This document shows, piece by piece, positions 15,076 to 25,975 of a stretch of DNA of 49,840 nucleotides. Source of the stretch: Conexibacter sp. (GTDB lineage Bacteria > Actinomycetota > Thermoleophilia > Solirubrobacterales > 70-9); NCBI GenBank assembly GCA_018263295.1, contig JADFCZ010000028.1:1-49840 (forward strand), read 5' to 3'. The notes beneath the pieces are model-generated. The model did not search any database and was not told where the DNA came from. It was given only the letters and a program-made list of their open reading frames with translations. Each line of letters begins with the position of its first letter. The first letter of the stretch is position 1. A program made the translations under genes and the position numbers.

Positions 15076-16251
15076 TCAGCCCGGGTCCGCCGGCTCGAGG
15101 GGCATCTCGCCGGTCGCCGGCCCCGGAGCGATCCCGCGCCACTCGGCGCTGATCATCGCCAGCGCCTCGCGGCGCTCGATCCCCGTGACCCGCAGCATGT
15201 CGACCGCGACGGTGCGGACGTCGACGGCCGTCCTCCGCACCCGCCAGTCATGGGTACCCTCGCCGTAGCGCGCCGCGGTCCGGGCGGCGGCGAGCGCCGA
15301 ATCCCGGCAGGCCTCCGCGCCCGGCCCGGGGTCGAGGCCAGAGGTCTCGTCGCCGGTGAGGACGGTCAGGCCGTCGCCGAGCTGGGCGATCGCTTCGGGG
15401 AGCCACCCCGGCGGCTCCTCGCCGTCGTCGACGAGCCGGACGGTGTCGCGGATCAGGGTCAGGGTCGCGTTGGCGATCAGGTCGACGACCACCGCCACCT
15501 CCGAGAAGCGGTCCACCACCGGGATCTCGCGACGGCGGGCCGGGGAGGTCCGGGCGATCTCGGCGCCGAGCAGCCGCGCGGCCGCGAGCTTCGCGAGCTT
15601 GTCGTGGATCCGGCCGGTCGTCCGCAGCGCCCAGTCGATATGGCTGCCGTCGGGCTCGTCGAGCAGCCCGCGCAGGTCCCGGAGCCCGTCGCGGAGGCTG
15701 AGCAGGGCCTCCCGGCGGGCGGGCAGCACCACCTTGAGCGGCTTCGGGGGGAACAGGATCTGGCTCACCAGCAGCGCGATCGCACCTCCGACCGCGGCGT
15801 CGACGATCCGCTCCGTGCCCGCCTCGGAGGCGCCGAGGGCCACCACGATCGCGGCCGACGCCCCGGCCTGGTTGACCATCATCATGCCGCCGCCGAAGGC
15901 GACCGCGAGCGTCATCGAGATGCCGATCCCGAAGCCGATCTGGGCGATGCCGTTCCCCAGCAATGAGATCACGAGGTCGGCGACCAGGATCCCGATCAGG
16001 ACCCCCGCCATCATCTCGACGGCGCGCCGGGCCCGTTGCCCGATGCTGACGCTCAGCGCGAGGATCGCGGCGATCGGAGCGAAGAACGGCTCCGGATGGC
16101 CGAGGACGTAACGAGAGACGACCCAGGCGACCGTGGCGGCGCCCGTCACCTGCAGCAGCGGGAACGCGGCCGACCGCAGTCGCTTGCGTGCTCGGGCCGC
16201 GCCGAGCTCGATGCGCGCGGCGGGTCTAGATCGTGGCCGGGCGTGCGCCAT
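15076..16251 (-). CDS. FUSC / aromatic acid exporter-like membrane protein
   Basis: A 391-residue protein. The N-terminal half has about six hydrophobic helices (for example TGAATVAWVVSRYVLG, PIAAILALSVSIGQRARRAV, the glycine-rich MTLAVAFGGGMMMVNQAGAS and AAVGGAIALLVSQILFPP), the arrangement of FUSC/ArAE proteins. The C-terminal half (about residue 190 on) is a helical cytoplasmic domain. Members of the family include exporters of aromatic acids, but many are uncharacterised; the substrate here is unknown. ATG 16251 overlaps the end of the upstream DUF6159-like gene by 26 bases, so the two are one operon. Confidence 0.82.
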   Translation of the reverse strand: MAHARPRSRPAARIELGAARARKRLRSAAFPLLQVTGAATVAWVVSRYVLGHPEPFFAPIAAILALSVSIGQRARRAVEMMAGVLIGILVADLVISLLGNGIAQIGFGIGISMTLAVAFGGGMMMVNQAGASAAIVVALGASEAGTERIVDAAVGGAIALLVSQILFPPKPLKVVLPARREALLSLRDGLRDLRGLLDEPDGSHIDWALRTTGRIHDKLAKLAAARLLGAEIARTSPARRREIPVVDRFSEVAVVVDLIANATLTLIRDTVRLVDDGEEPPGWLPEAIAQLGDGLTVLTGDETSGLDPGPGAEACRDSALAAARTAARYGEGTHDWRVRRTAVDVRTVAVDMLRVTGIERREALAMISAEWRGIAPGPATGEMPLEPADPG

Positions 16252-17080
16252 CGCCGGTGCCGCCCTTCTGCCGGACCGCCGACTCGAGCTCCTCGGCGGT
16301 GAAGCCGCCGACGGTCTCGCCCTCGAGCGCGTACCGGTAGAGCGCCACTCCGAAGATGCCGGAGAGGGCCGACTGAATCAGCATCCCGACGGCGAAGATG
16401 ATCACCCCGAGCGCGACGAGCGCCGCTCCACCGACACCGCTCGAAGCCCAGAGCGCGGCACCGGCGACGATGAGGATGATCGCCGGCAGCAGGGCGACGA
16501 GGAAGACGATGCCGCCGATCGCGACGTTGCCGGTGATCTGCTCGCCCCAGCGCTGACGGAAGAGACCGGCCGAGCGCTTCAGCGTCTCGAACGGTCCGGT
16601 GCCCTCGAGCGCGATCACCGGCACGGCGAGGAACGTGATCAGCGACCACCCGAGCTGCAGCAGGCGGCCGAAGATTGCGCCGGCGATGCCGCCCTTGTCC
16701 TCGAGGAAGCCGATGATCGTCGCGATCACGGTCGCGACCAGCGCCCACGCGGCGATCTTGCGGAAGCGGCTGCGGGCCACCGCGGTCCCGTCGGAGAAGC
16801 TCGCGTCGCGGCCGTGGAAGATCATGTCGGCGCAGGCCGCCAGCCCGACGCTGTAGTAGGTGCCGATCAGGGCCAGCAGGTAGAGGCCGATCACGACCAG
16901 CGGCGCCCCGGGCGCCACCTCGCCCTCGTCGATCAGGTAGAGACCCGGGCCGACGACGATGATCGCCATCAGGATCGTCGCGACGCCGCCGTAGAGCGGA
17001 AAGCGCAGGAGCGCGCGGTGCTCGGTCAAGAGCCCCCAGCTCTTCTTCGTCAGCCCCCATCCTCGCTTCATCCGGGCCAT
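16226..17080 (-). CDS. DUF6159-like polytopic membrane protein
   Basis: A 284-residue protein opening MARMKRGWGLTKKSWGLL, then about six transmembrane segments between residues 25 and 245 and a short acidic/charged tail. The N-terminal 'RGW.L...SW.LL' start and the ALEGTGPFETLKRSAGLFRQ loop are what I associate with DUF6159 proteins of actinobacteria and archaea; function unknown. I prefer ATG 17080 over one 36 bases upstream because a TAGGGT -10 box lies seven bases before it and the family starts here. It overlaps the FUSC gene downstream. Confidence 0.75.
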   Translation of the reverse strand: MARMKRGWGLTKKSWGLLTEHRALLRFPLYGGVATILMAIIVVGPGLYLIDEGEVAPGAPLVVIGLYLLALIGTYYSVGLAACADMIFHGRDASFSDGTAVARSRFRKIAAWALVATVIATIIGFLEDKGGIAGAIFGRLLQLGWSLITFLAVPVIALEGTGPFETLKRSAGLFRQRWGEQITGNVAIGGIVFLVALLPAIILIVAGAALWASSGVGGAALVALGVIIFAVGMLIQSALSGIFGVALYRYALEGETVGGFTAEELESAVRQKGGTGDGARPATI

Positions 17081-17087
17081 GTCGGAG

Positions 17088-17093
17088 ACCCTA
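17088..17093 (-). promoter_or_regulatory. Candidate leaderless -10 box (TAGGGT)
   Basis: TAGGGT on the minus strand, seven bases before the ATG at 17080, which would put the transcription start at or next to the A of ATG. Confidence 0.4.
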
Positions 17094-17142
17094 TCGGCGG
17101 CCTCGGCCGCGGCCATTAGCGGCGCCGAAGCGATGCAGGCGG

Positions 17143-17919
17143 TCAGCCCTCGATCCGCCGCAGCGAGGCGATTCCGTCGGCGTCGAGATGGTGCTCCTCG
17201 AGCTCGACGCCGGGCGGCAGCTCGACGTGGAGGTCGGTGGCCGGGTCGACCGCGACCCGCCCCCGCTCGCAGGTGAATCCGAGGACGTGGCCGCCCCGGG
17301 TCCGCCCGACGTCGGCGAAATGCAGGTGATAGCCGTCGACCTCGACCCCGTCGCTGTGGTCGGGGAAGCGGAAGCCGACGATCGTCCCCTCGACGGCGGA
17401 GAGGGTGAACACGTGCTGATCGGCGACGACCTCGGCGAGCGGCCGGTAGGGAGGGCGCTGGCGCGGGACCGACCGGGCGGTGATCGAACCGAAGGTGCCG
17501 TCGATGCGGATCGCCGACGCGCCCTCGCCCGCCGGACGCTCACGGTCGAGCGCCGCGAAGACCTCCGCCTCGGTCTCCGTGCGCTCGAGTTCCCGCACCC
17601 GCTGGGCCGCGAACGGGACGACGACGGCGAAGGGCGTTCGCTCGCGGGGGTCGATCTCCTCGAGGCCACCGTCGACGTCGGCGCGCCAGAACCGGCCGTC
17701 GACCGCGACCATCTCGCCGTCGAGCGCGTTCAGCGTCCCGAGCCCCAGGTCGCCCTGCAGCGCGAGCTCGCCGAAGCTGACGTCCCCCTCGTAGGCGCCG
17801 TCGAGCAGGGCACCGATCGTGGACGTCTGGAACAGCACCGCCGGATCCGTGGCGGCGTGCAGCGACGAGCGCCGCAGCGCCTCGACGTGGAGGGACCTGG
17901 TGAACCGCTCGTCGAGCAT
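17143..17919 (-). CDS. budA: Alpha-acetolactate decarboxylase
   Basis: A 258-residue enzyme that converts 2-acetolactate to acetoin, diverting carbon from pyruvate and from branched-chain amino acid synthesis. Family landmarks: LFQTSTIGALLDGAYEGD, GLGTLNALDGEMV, and the zinc-binding region GYHLHFADVGRTRGGHVLGF with the HxH and later His ligands. Length agrees with the family. ATG at 17919. No acetolactate synthase or butanediol dehydrogenase is next to it; the neighbours are a membrane protein and a divergent ABC-F gene, so it appears to be an orphan. Confidence 0.93.
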   Translation of the reverse strand: MLDERFTRSLHVEALRRSSLHAATDPAVLFQTSTIGALLDGAYEGDVSFGELALQGDLGLGTLNALDGEMVAVDGRFWRADVDGGLEEIDPRERTPFAVVVPFAAQRVRELERTETEAEVFAALDRERPAGEGASAIRIDGTFGSITARSVPRQRPPYRPLAEVVADQHVFTLSAVEGTIVGFRFPDHSDGVEVDGYHLHFADVGRTRGGHVLGFTCERGRVAVDPATDLHVELPPGVELEEHHLDADGIASLRRIEG

Positions 17920-17968
17920 TGCGCGGACCCTCGCAGCCGCGCCGGTCGCCGGGCGCGCCGCGTGTCCG

Positions 17969-17974
17969 TATCTT
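17969..17974 (+). promoter_or_regulatory. Candidate -10 box (TATCTT) of the ABC-F gene
   Basis: TATCTT nine bases before ATG 17984, giving an almost leaderless transcript. No Shine-Dalgarno sequence is seen. Confidence 0.35.
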
Positions 17975-17983
17975 CAGCGGGCG

Positions 17984-19877
<1,894 letters not shown>

Positions 19878-19897
<20 letters not shown>

Positions 19898-21356
19898 TCC
19901 GTCCCGGCCGCTCGGCCGCGCTCTCGGCGCGGCGGCGGCCGTGCTCGGGTCGGCACTTCTCGCCGCCGGCTGCGGCGGCGACGGCGGCGCCGAGACCGCT
20001 GACGCCGCCCCGGAACCACCCGCCCCGATCGCGCCCGACAGCATCTCGCTCGCCGATCTCGAGCCATGCGAGGACGCCGAGCCGGCGAAGGGCCTGCGTT
20101 GCGGAACCCTGAAGCTCCCATTCGAGCGGGCCGACCGGTCGCTGGGCGAGATCCCGATCGCCTTCGCCGTTCGCCCGCGGACCGACCGCAGATCGCCCAC
20201 GCAGGGGGCGATCGTGGCGGTCGAAGGCGGGCCCGGCTACGGCTCGATCGGGAGCGCCCGCGGCTACATCAACACCTTCGGAGACCTGCTCGACCATCGC
20301 GAGCTGATCCTCGTCGACGCTCGTGGAACCGGGCGCTCGGAACCGATCGACTGTCCCGACATGCAGAGCGGCCGAGCGACCGACGACGTCGGTATGGCCG
20401 CCTGCGCGGACGTCCTGGGCGAGCGGTTCGGCTCCTACCGGACGGCCGCCGCGGCGGACGACATCAACGACGTCCGCGCCGCCCTCGGCTACGACCGGAT
20501 CCAGATGTACGGCGACTCCTACGGCACCTACCTCGCCCAGTCCTACGCCTTCCGCCACGGCGACACGCTCGAGGCCCTGGTACTCGACAGCGCCTACCCG
20601 GTCCGCGGCGAGAGCCCCTGGTACCCGAGCATCTGGAAGACCGGGATCCGCGGGCTCTCGATCGCCTGCGAGCGCTCGCCCTCCTGCCACGGCGACGCGG
20701 GCCGGCGGCTCGAGCGCTTCGTCGCCGAGCTGCGCGAGCGGAGGTTCGGCGTCGGGCCGCTGCTCGACGCGATCAGCGAGGCCGGCTTCTCGCCGCCGGA
20801 GAGCTACCTGCGGATCGACCGGGCGATCTCCGATTTCCTGGCCGGCGACGAGGCACGCTACGAGGCGATGACCCGTCCCGGACACGTCGCTTTCGGCGAG
20901 CCGGAGGGCTACTCGGTCGGGCAGGAGCTGACGATCAGCTGCAACGACTACCCGATGCGCTGGGACAAGGACGCTTCATGGGAGGAGCGACGCCGGCAGC
21001 TCAGCGAGTCGATCGCGGAGTACCCGAAGCGGGCGTTCGCCCCGTTCACGCCCGCGGAGGTGGCGCTGACGCCCGACTACTCCTACACCGAGTGCCTCGG
21101 CGCGCCGCCTCCGAGCGAGCATTACGAGCCGCCGGCGGCGCCCGGCGCCGAGGCACCGGAGATGCCGGTGCTCGTGATCGGGGGCGAGCTCGACGACGTC
21201 ACCTCGCCGGCCGAGGCCAGGGCCACCGCCGCGCTGTTCCCGAACTCCGAGCTGTTCCTGTGGCGCAACGCCGGCCACGTCTACTCGCTCTACGACCCCG
21301 GGTCGAAGGGCGCGGTCCGGATCCGCGAGTTCCTGCGCCGGAACCAGTCCGGCTGA
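19878..21356 (+). CDS. Lipoprotein alpha/beta hydrolase, tripeptidyl aminopeptidase-like (copy 1)
   Basis: A 492-residue exported hydrolase. The GTG start at 19878 overlaps the ABC-F gene by 20 bases. The signal peptide ends in a lipobox, LLAAGC, with Cys32 as lipid anchor. The hydrolase core shows AVEGGPGYGS (oxyanion region), LVDARGTGRS, nucleophile elbow GDSYGT (Ser214), the acid in GGELDDVTSP and the His in NAGHVYSLYD. The split domain with a cap and a TAP-like C-terminal part is typical of secreted prolyl/tripeptidyl aminopeptidases of actinobacteria. It probably trims peptides outside the membrane. A close paralogue lies at 36519-37940. Confidence 0.85.
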
Positions 21357-21387
21357 CCGCCCGACCGCCCGACCGCCCGACCGCCTC
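21357..21387. repeat. Tandem 8-base repeat filling a convergent gap
   Basis: The unit CCGCCCGA occurs three times from 21357 to 21380, followed by a diverged fourth copy (CCGCCTCC). It occupies the whole space between the stops of the two hydrolase genes. Confidence 0.8.
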
Positions 21388-22608
21388 CTATTTGGCCGGC
21401 AGCCGCTGCTCGAAGAAGTCGAGGGCGTCGTCCTCGGCCGCGGCGACGATCTCGCCGTGGTTGACGCCGGGGTAGGTCTTGTAGTCGACGTCGTCACCGA
21501 GGGCGTCGAGCTCGCCGTTGAGCTGATCGGTGAAGAACGGGAAGACCGTCGTGTCGGCCGAGCCCTGAGCGAGGAAGACGGGCGGGCCGATCTTCACCGC
21601 CGGGTTCATCGCGTCGAGCACCTCGTAGAGGACGGTCGTGTCGGCGTTGTTCTTCAGCAGGTCGGCCGGGGCCATGCCGCCGAAGCTGTCGCTCTCGGCG
21701 AGCTGCGGCAGGCAGGTCTGCTCGGTCTGCGGGTAGAGCGACTTCGCCGGCGGCGTCAGCAGCTTGTTGATCTTGACTTCGTCGGTGACCGTCGAAGCGC
21801 CCTTGACGATCAGCGCCGCGAGCGCCGAGAGGCCGCTCGGGGAGGTCAGTGAGGGAAGCAGCTCCGCCTGCGTCTTCAGGTGCGAGGCCGGCGCGTAGGC
21901 GGCGGTGCCCTTCAGCTTCAGGCCCGGGGCCCAGTCGTCGGCGAGCGATGCCGCGAACAGGGACGACTGCCCGCCCTGGGAGTGACCGGCGATCAGGAAC
22001 TTCTTGCCGAGGTCCGGGACGAGCTGACGTGCGGCCGAGACCATGTCGACGACGCTCCTGCCCTCGGCCTCGCCGACGAGGTAGGGATGCGGGCCGGGCG
22101 TGCCGAGACCCTGGTAGTCGGTCGCGACGACCGCGTAGCCGGCCTTGATCCAGTCCTCGAGCTGCGGGTGCACGTACGCGATGTAGGGCGCGACGACGCT
22201 CGTCGGGCGGACCCGCGTCGGCGCGCACTGTTCAGCGGTGCCGGTGGTGCCGTGGGCCCAGCTGATCACGGGCCAGCCGCCCTTCGGCGCCTTGCCCTTG
22301 GGGACGCTGACCGAACCGGAGACGACGACCTGCTTGCCCTCGGGGCTGCGGGAGGTGTAGAGCAGGACCTTGTTGATCTTGGCGCCGTCGATCGGAGCGA
22401 GCTTGGTCGCCGCACGCTGCCAGACGGCCTTGCCGTGGCCCTTCGGGAGATTCTTCGGCGGCACGTAGAAGGCGCCGCCCTTCGGACCCTGCTTGACGGC
22501 GGCCGCGGCGGGGTTGGACGCGGCGGCGGCGAGTGCGAGCGCGAGCACCGCGGCGATCGCGAGGATCAGGGCGCGGCGGGCGGGAAGGTTGCTGGGGAGG
22601 ACGTGCAA
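21388..22608 (-). CDS. Secretory lipase-family alpha/beta hydrolase
   Basis: A 406-residue exported hydrolase. I chose the TTG at 22608 because a GGAGAG lies eight bases upstream and a normal signal peptide follows (RRALILAIAAVLALALAAAA, cleavage near PAAAA-VKQG, no lipobox); the longer frame from 22701 would bury the signal sequence. The core has SWAHGTTGTAEQCAP, VVATDYQGLG, the nucleophile elbow AGHSQGGQ, the acid in QGSADTTV and the His in GVNHGEIV, matching the secretory lipase (LIP) family. It probably hydrolyses lipid esters outside the cell. Mature sequence is lysine-rich compared with cytoplasmic neighbours. The gene converges on the lipoprotein hydrolase gene. Confidence 0.83.
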   Translation of the reverse strand: MHVLPSNLPARRALILAIAAVLALALAAAASNPAAAAVKQGPKGGAFYVPPKNLPKGHGKAVWQRAATKLAPIDGAKINKVLLYTSRSPEGKQVVVSGSVSVPKGKAPKGGWPVISWAHGTTGTAEQCAPTRVRPTSVVAPYIAYVHPQLEDWIKAGYAVVATDYQGLGTPGPHPYLVGEAEGRSVVDMVSAARQLVPDLGKKFLIAGHSQGGQSSLFAASLADDWAPGLKLKGTAAYAPASHLKTQAELLPSLTSPSGLSALAALIVKGASTVTDEVKINKLLTPPAKSLYPQTEQTCLPQLAESDSFGGMAPADLLKNNADTTVLYEVLDAMNPAVKIGPPVFLAQGSADTTVFPFFTDQLNGELDALGDDVDYKTYPGVNHGEIVAAAEDDALDFFEQRLPAK

Positions 22609-22725
22609 GGGGGGATCTCTCCGATGGGTTCGTGCGGAAGTGTGATCGACAACTCTAGTGTCCGCCTTTAACCGGCGAGAGGGTGGGAAGTTGCGCGGCA
22701 AGCGGAGATCCGCGCCGGGGCCGCC

Positions 22726-23586
22726 TCATTCGGAGCCGGTTGCAAGCCAGGACCCGCCGAGGATCAGCGGCAGCCCGACGATCGTCCCGAGCCCCGGCGA
22801 CTCGCCGAGGACGATCACGCCGGCGACGAGGGCGACGATCGGCGCGATGTAGGTGATCACCAGCGCCCGGCCGGCGCCGATGTCGATCACGAGCGCGCCG
22901 AACAGGACGAAGGCCGCGGCCGTGCAGAAGACGCCGAGGACGAGGATCGAGGCGACCGCCTCGCCCTGGAGCGGCGGATCCGGAGGCGCCAGCGCGGCGA
23001 GCGGGAGCAGCGCCACCGCGGCGATCGCGAGCGCGCCGGCCATCACCGCCCGCGGGTCGATCGTGCTGAGCTTCGCCTGCAGGGTCATCGGGCCGACCGC
23101 GTAGCCGACGGCCGCGATCAGGATCGCGATCGCCCCGATCACCTCGTCCGGGTCGCCGGCGATGTCGACGCCGACGAGCGCCACGACGCCGGCGAAGCCC
23201 ACGACGAGGCCGGCCAGCCGTCGCCCGGTCACGCGCTCGCTGTGGTCGAAGGTCCGGGCGAGCACGGCGACGATCAGCGGCGTCGCCGCGATCAGGATGG
23301 CCGCTACCGACGAGCTGACGTGCTCCTCGCCGAAGGCGATCAGCGGGAACGGGATCGCGATCTCGACGATCGCGTAGAGCAGCAGCCAGCCGCGGTTCTC
23401 CCGCAGCGAGCCGAGCAGCCCGGCCCGCCAGGCGATCGGGAGCAGGACGAGCGCGCCGAGCAAAACCCGCGAGAAGGCGAGAAAGCCGGGTGAGATCCCG
23501 TGGTCGACGGCGATGCTGATGAATAGGTAAGGAATGCCCCAGAGGACGGAGACGGCCGCGAACGACGACCAGGCGCGAGCGCTCAA
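22726..23586 (-). CDS. EamA/DMT-family transporter
   Basis: A 286-residue protein with ten hydrophobic helices arranged as two EamA repeats (about 5-135 and 145-283). Typical pieces are VLWGIPYLFISIAV in helix 1, FSRVLLGALVLLPIA in helix 2 and the final YIAPIVALVAGVIVLGE. The drug/metabolite transporter superfamily exports amino acids, metabolites or drugs; the substrate is unknown. The start codon is TTG at 23586, overlapping the TGA of the DUF3159-like gene as TTGA, so the pair is translationally coupled. Confidence 0.88.
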   Translation of the reverse strand: MSARAWSSFAAVSVLWGIPYLFISIAVDHGISPGFLAFSRVLLGALVLLPIAWRAGLLGSLRENRGWLLLYAIVEIAIPFPLIAFGEEHVSSSVAAILIAATPLIVAVLARTFDHSERVTGRRLAGLVVGFAGVVALVGVDIAGDPDEVIGAIAILIAAVGYAVGPMTLQAKLSTIDPRAVMAGALAIAAVALLPLAALAPPDPPLQGEAVASILVLGVFCTAAAFVLFGALVIDIGAGRALVITYIAPIVALVAGVIVLGESPGLGTIVGLPLILGGSWLATGSE

Positions 23587-24260
23587 GGAGCGCTCGTCCC
23601 CGTCTCCGCCGGGCCTTCGAGCTCGGGCAACGAGTTCCGCAGCAGCAGGTAGCTGAGCCAGACGCCGAGTGCGAACAGCGGGATCCCGGTGATCACCCGG
23701 GCGACGGCGAGCGGGCCGACGAGGCCCGAGAGGTAGAGGGGGAGCTGGATCGACAGCCGGAAGCAGAAGAGGCCGACCCAGATCCAGCTCGCCTTGGTGT
23801 AGGCGCTCCGCCGTTCGGGGTCCTGATACCAGGCGCGGCCCTCGCCGGTCACGGTCGAGACGAGCAGGCCGATCAACGGACGCCGGATCGTGATCGAGGT
23901 CAGGTAGACGATGGCCGACCCGGCGTTGATGAGGATGCCGGGGAGGAAGAAGTCCTCGGCCTTGCCCGTGCGTGACGCGACGAAGGCGCCGAAGGCGACG
24001 CCGATCACCCCCGAGAGCGCGAACTGGGTCGTCTGCCGGCGGAGCAGGCGAGCGATCGCCAGAACCGCGCTGATGCCGACCGCGACGATCCCGCCGATCA
24101 GGATGTCGCGCCCGGTTGCGGTCCAGACGATCGTGAACGCGATGAAGGGGAGGGTCGCCTCAGCGATCCCGAGCCAGCCGCCGACGGCCGCGAGCAGCGA
24201 CGGGGGCCCGGCGTCGCCGCCCGAAGTCGCTCTCGTGATCCAGCTCGGTCCTCGATCCAT
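23583..24260 (-). CDS. DUF3159-like membrane protein
   Basis: A 225-residue protein with about six hydrophobic helices. The central FFLPGILINAGSAIVYLTSI and RRPLIGLLVSTVTGEG followed by YTKASWIWVGLFCFRLSIQL are what I associate with DUF3159 of actinobacteria; function unknown. ATG 24260 is supported by a TAGCGT -10 box eight bases upstream that is shared, as a palindrome, with the divergent gene at 24286. Its stop overlaps the TTG start of the EamA transporter gene. Confidence 0.8.
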   Translation of the reverse strand: MDRGPSWITRATSGGDAGPPSLLAAVGGWLGIAEATLPFIAFTIVWTATGRDILIGGIVAVGISAVLAIARLLRRQTTQFALSGVIGVAFGAFVASRTGKAEDFFLPGILINAGSAIVYLTSITIRRPLIGLLVSTVTGEGRAWYQDPERRSAYTKASWIWVGLFCFRLSIQLPLYLSGLVGPLAVARVITGIPLFALGVWLSYLLLRNSLPELEGPAETGTSAP

Positions 24261-24268
24261 CGGAGCTG

Positions 24269-24278
24269 ACGCTAGCGT
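24269..24278. promoter_or_regulatory. Palindromic, probably bidirectional, -10 element (ACGCTAGCGT)
   Basis: The 10-base palindrome contains TAGCGT on both strands. On the plus strand it ends seven bases before ATG 24286; on the minus strand it ends eight bases before ATG 24260. Both divergent genes, only 25 bases apart, could therefore be transcribed leaderless from one symmetrical box. Confidence 0.55.
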
Positions 24279-24285
24279 TCCCGCG

Positions 24286-25971
24286 ATGCCATCGGGACCC
24301 AACGAGCGCGCGGATCGTCTCGCGCGCCTCGTTCTCGTCGTCGCGATGGCGGCGTCGGCGGTCACGATTCTGGTCCTCGGGCGCGATCTGACCTTCTGGA
24401 GCGACGAGCTCGACTGGCTCACGTTCGCCGACGACTTCGCCCCTGCGCACCTGCTGACGCCGCACAACAGTCACCTGATCGCGACGACCCGTGTCATCTA
24501 CGAGGGGCTGCCGCGGATCTTCGGCGCGGACTATCTGCCGTTCCGCATCCTCGGCATCGTCTCGCTCCAGGCGTGCGCCGTGCTGGTCTTCGTGCTCGTC
24601 CGCAACCGGCTCGGCGCGGCGGTCGCGGTCCTGCCGGCGGTGGTCCTCCTCTTCTTCGGCTCCGCTCAGGACATGTTCATCTCGCCGCTGGGGATCCCGT
24701 TCACGCTTTCGATCGGCCTCGGCCTGGGCGCCTTCGTCGCCGTCGAGCGCCGCACCCTGGGCGGCGACCTCCTCGCGATGTCGCTGGTGATCCTGTCGAT
24801 GCTGTCGCACACGTTCGGCGCGATCGTGGCGATCGGCCTGGTCGTCTATTACGGAGCCGATCGCGGCCGCCGCCGCGAGCTCTGGGTGCCGCTCGTGCCG
24901 CTGGCTCTGTGGATCGCCTGGTGGGTGTGGGCGCGCCAGTTCGACCAGGGCATCACCTCTGCATCGAACCTGCTCGGCACGCCCCCCTTCCTCGTCGAAG
25001 CGGCCGGCTCGGCACTCGAGAGCATGCTCGGCATCCCTCCGGACAGCGACGTCGGATCGCGCCTGAAGATCGTCTTCGAACTGGCCGCCGTCGCCGGCGC
25101 CGTCCTGGTCGCGGTGCGGCTCGCGACCGGTCGCGCCACCGCGTGGACCTGGACCTACCTGGCGACGCTCCTCGCCTTCTGGGCGGGAATCGGGCTCGCC
25201 GAAGGCGACGGCCGGGAGCCGGACACGCCCCGCTACCTGTTCTTCGGCGTGATCATGATCGTGTTGCTCGCCGCCGAGCTGTTCCGGGACCGGCCGCTCT
25301 CCATCCGCGTCCGCCGCTCGCTGATCGTCGCCGCCGCCGTCTGCCTCGCCGGCAACCTCTCGCTGCTCCTGCGGACCGCCTCCGACTACGAGCGGGACGC
25401 GATCGACGTGCGGACGCAGCTCGGGGCGCTCCGCGCCTCGGGCGGGCCGTTCGTCTCCAACCTGAGAGTGGCGGACCTCGGAGCCCCGGCGTCGGAACAG
25501 ATCATTGCGATGAATGCGGCCATCGCCGAGTTCGAGGACACGGTCGGGCCGCTCGGCTTCAGCGCCGGCGAGATCGCCGAGCAGACGGACGACGCGCGAC
25601 AGGGGGCGGACTTCGTGTTGATCCGCGGCCTCGGCATCGCCTCCGTCGAGGTGCCGGCGAAGAGCCGGCTGGAGTCCAACGCGTGTGTGGTCCGGCGGCC
25701 GGGCCCCGACGGCTACACGGACTTCGAGCTCCGGCCCGGCGTCAACGCGATCGACCTGGTGCGCGACACCGGGGCGGCGGGGGCGGAGCTGGACCTGGGC
25801 AGGTTCGCTGATGTGGCCGAGGTGCCGGTCGGCGAACTCGGCGGGGGTCGGGGGACCCTGTTGTTGCTCCCCGACGACGGGATCGACCAGCCGTGGCTCG
25901 CGCGGACCACGGGTGCCGTCCGGGTCTGCAAGATCGGAGCGACTGCACCCGCGGCAGATGGGGGAGACTGA
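24286..25971 (+). CDS. Polytopic membrane protein, GT-C glycosyltransferase-like
   Basis: A 561-residue protein with about ten hydrophobic helices up to residue 370 and an extracytoplasmic C-terminal domain of about 190 residues. Directly after helix 1 comes LTFWSDELDWLTFADDF; an acidic pair in the first outer loop is a hallmark of GT-C enzymes, which transfer sugars from lipid-linked donors on the outer face. HNSHLIATTRVIYEGLPRIF follows. I cannot place it in a named GT family, so the activity is inferred. ATG 24286 is chosen for the -10 box seven bases upstream and because the earlier frame lies inside the divergent gene. The YCII gene begins four bases after its stop. Confidence 0.72.
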   Translation: MPSGPNERADRLARLVLVVAMAASAVTILVLGRDLTFWSDELDWLTFADDFAPAHLLTPHNSHLIATTRVIYEGLPRIFGADYLPFRILGIVSLQACAVLVFVLVRNRLGAAVAVLPAVVLLFFGSAQDMFISPLGIPFTLSIGLGLGAFVAVERRTLGGDLLAMSLVILSMLSHTFGAIVAIGLVVYYGADRGRRRELWVPLVPLALWIAWWVWARQFDQGITSASNLLGTPPFLVEAAGSALESMLGIPPDSDVGSRLKIVFELAAVAGAVLVAVRLATGRATAWTWTYLATLLAFWAGIGLAEGDGREPDTPRYLFFGVIMIVLLAAELFRDRPLSIRVRRSLIVAAAVCLAGNLSLLLRTASDYERDAIDVRTQLGALRASGGPFVSNLRVADLGAPASEQIIAMNAAIAEFEDTVGPLGFSAGEIAEQTDDARQGADFVLIRGLGIASVEVPAKSRLESNACVVRRPGPDGYTDFELRPGVNAIDLVRDTGAAGAELDLGRFADVAEVPVGELGGGRGTLLLLPDDGIDQPWLARTTGAVRVCKIGATAPAADGGD

Positions 25972-25975
25972 GCCC

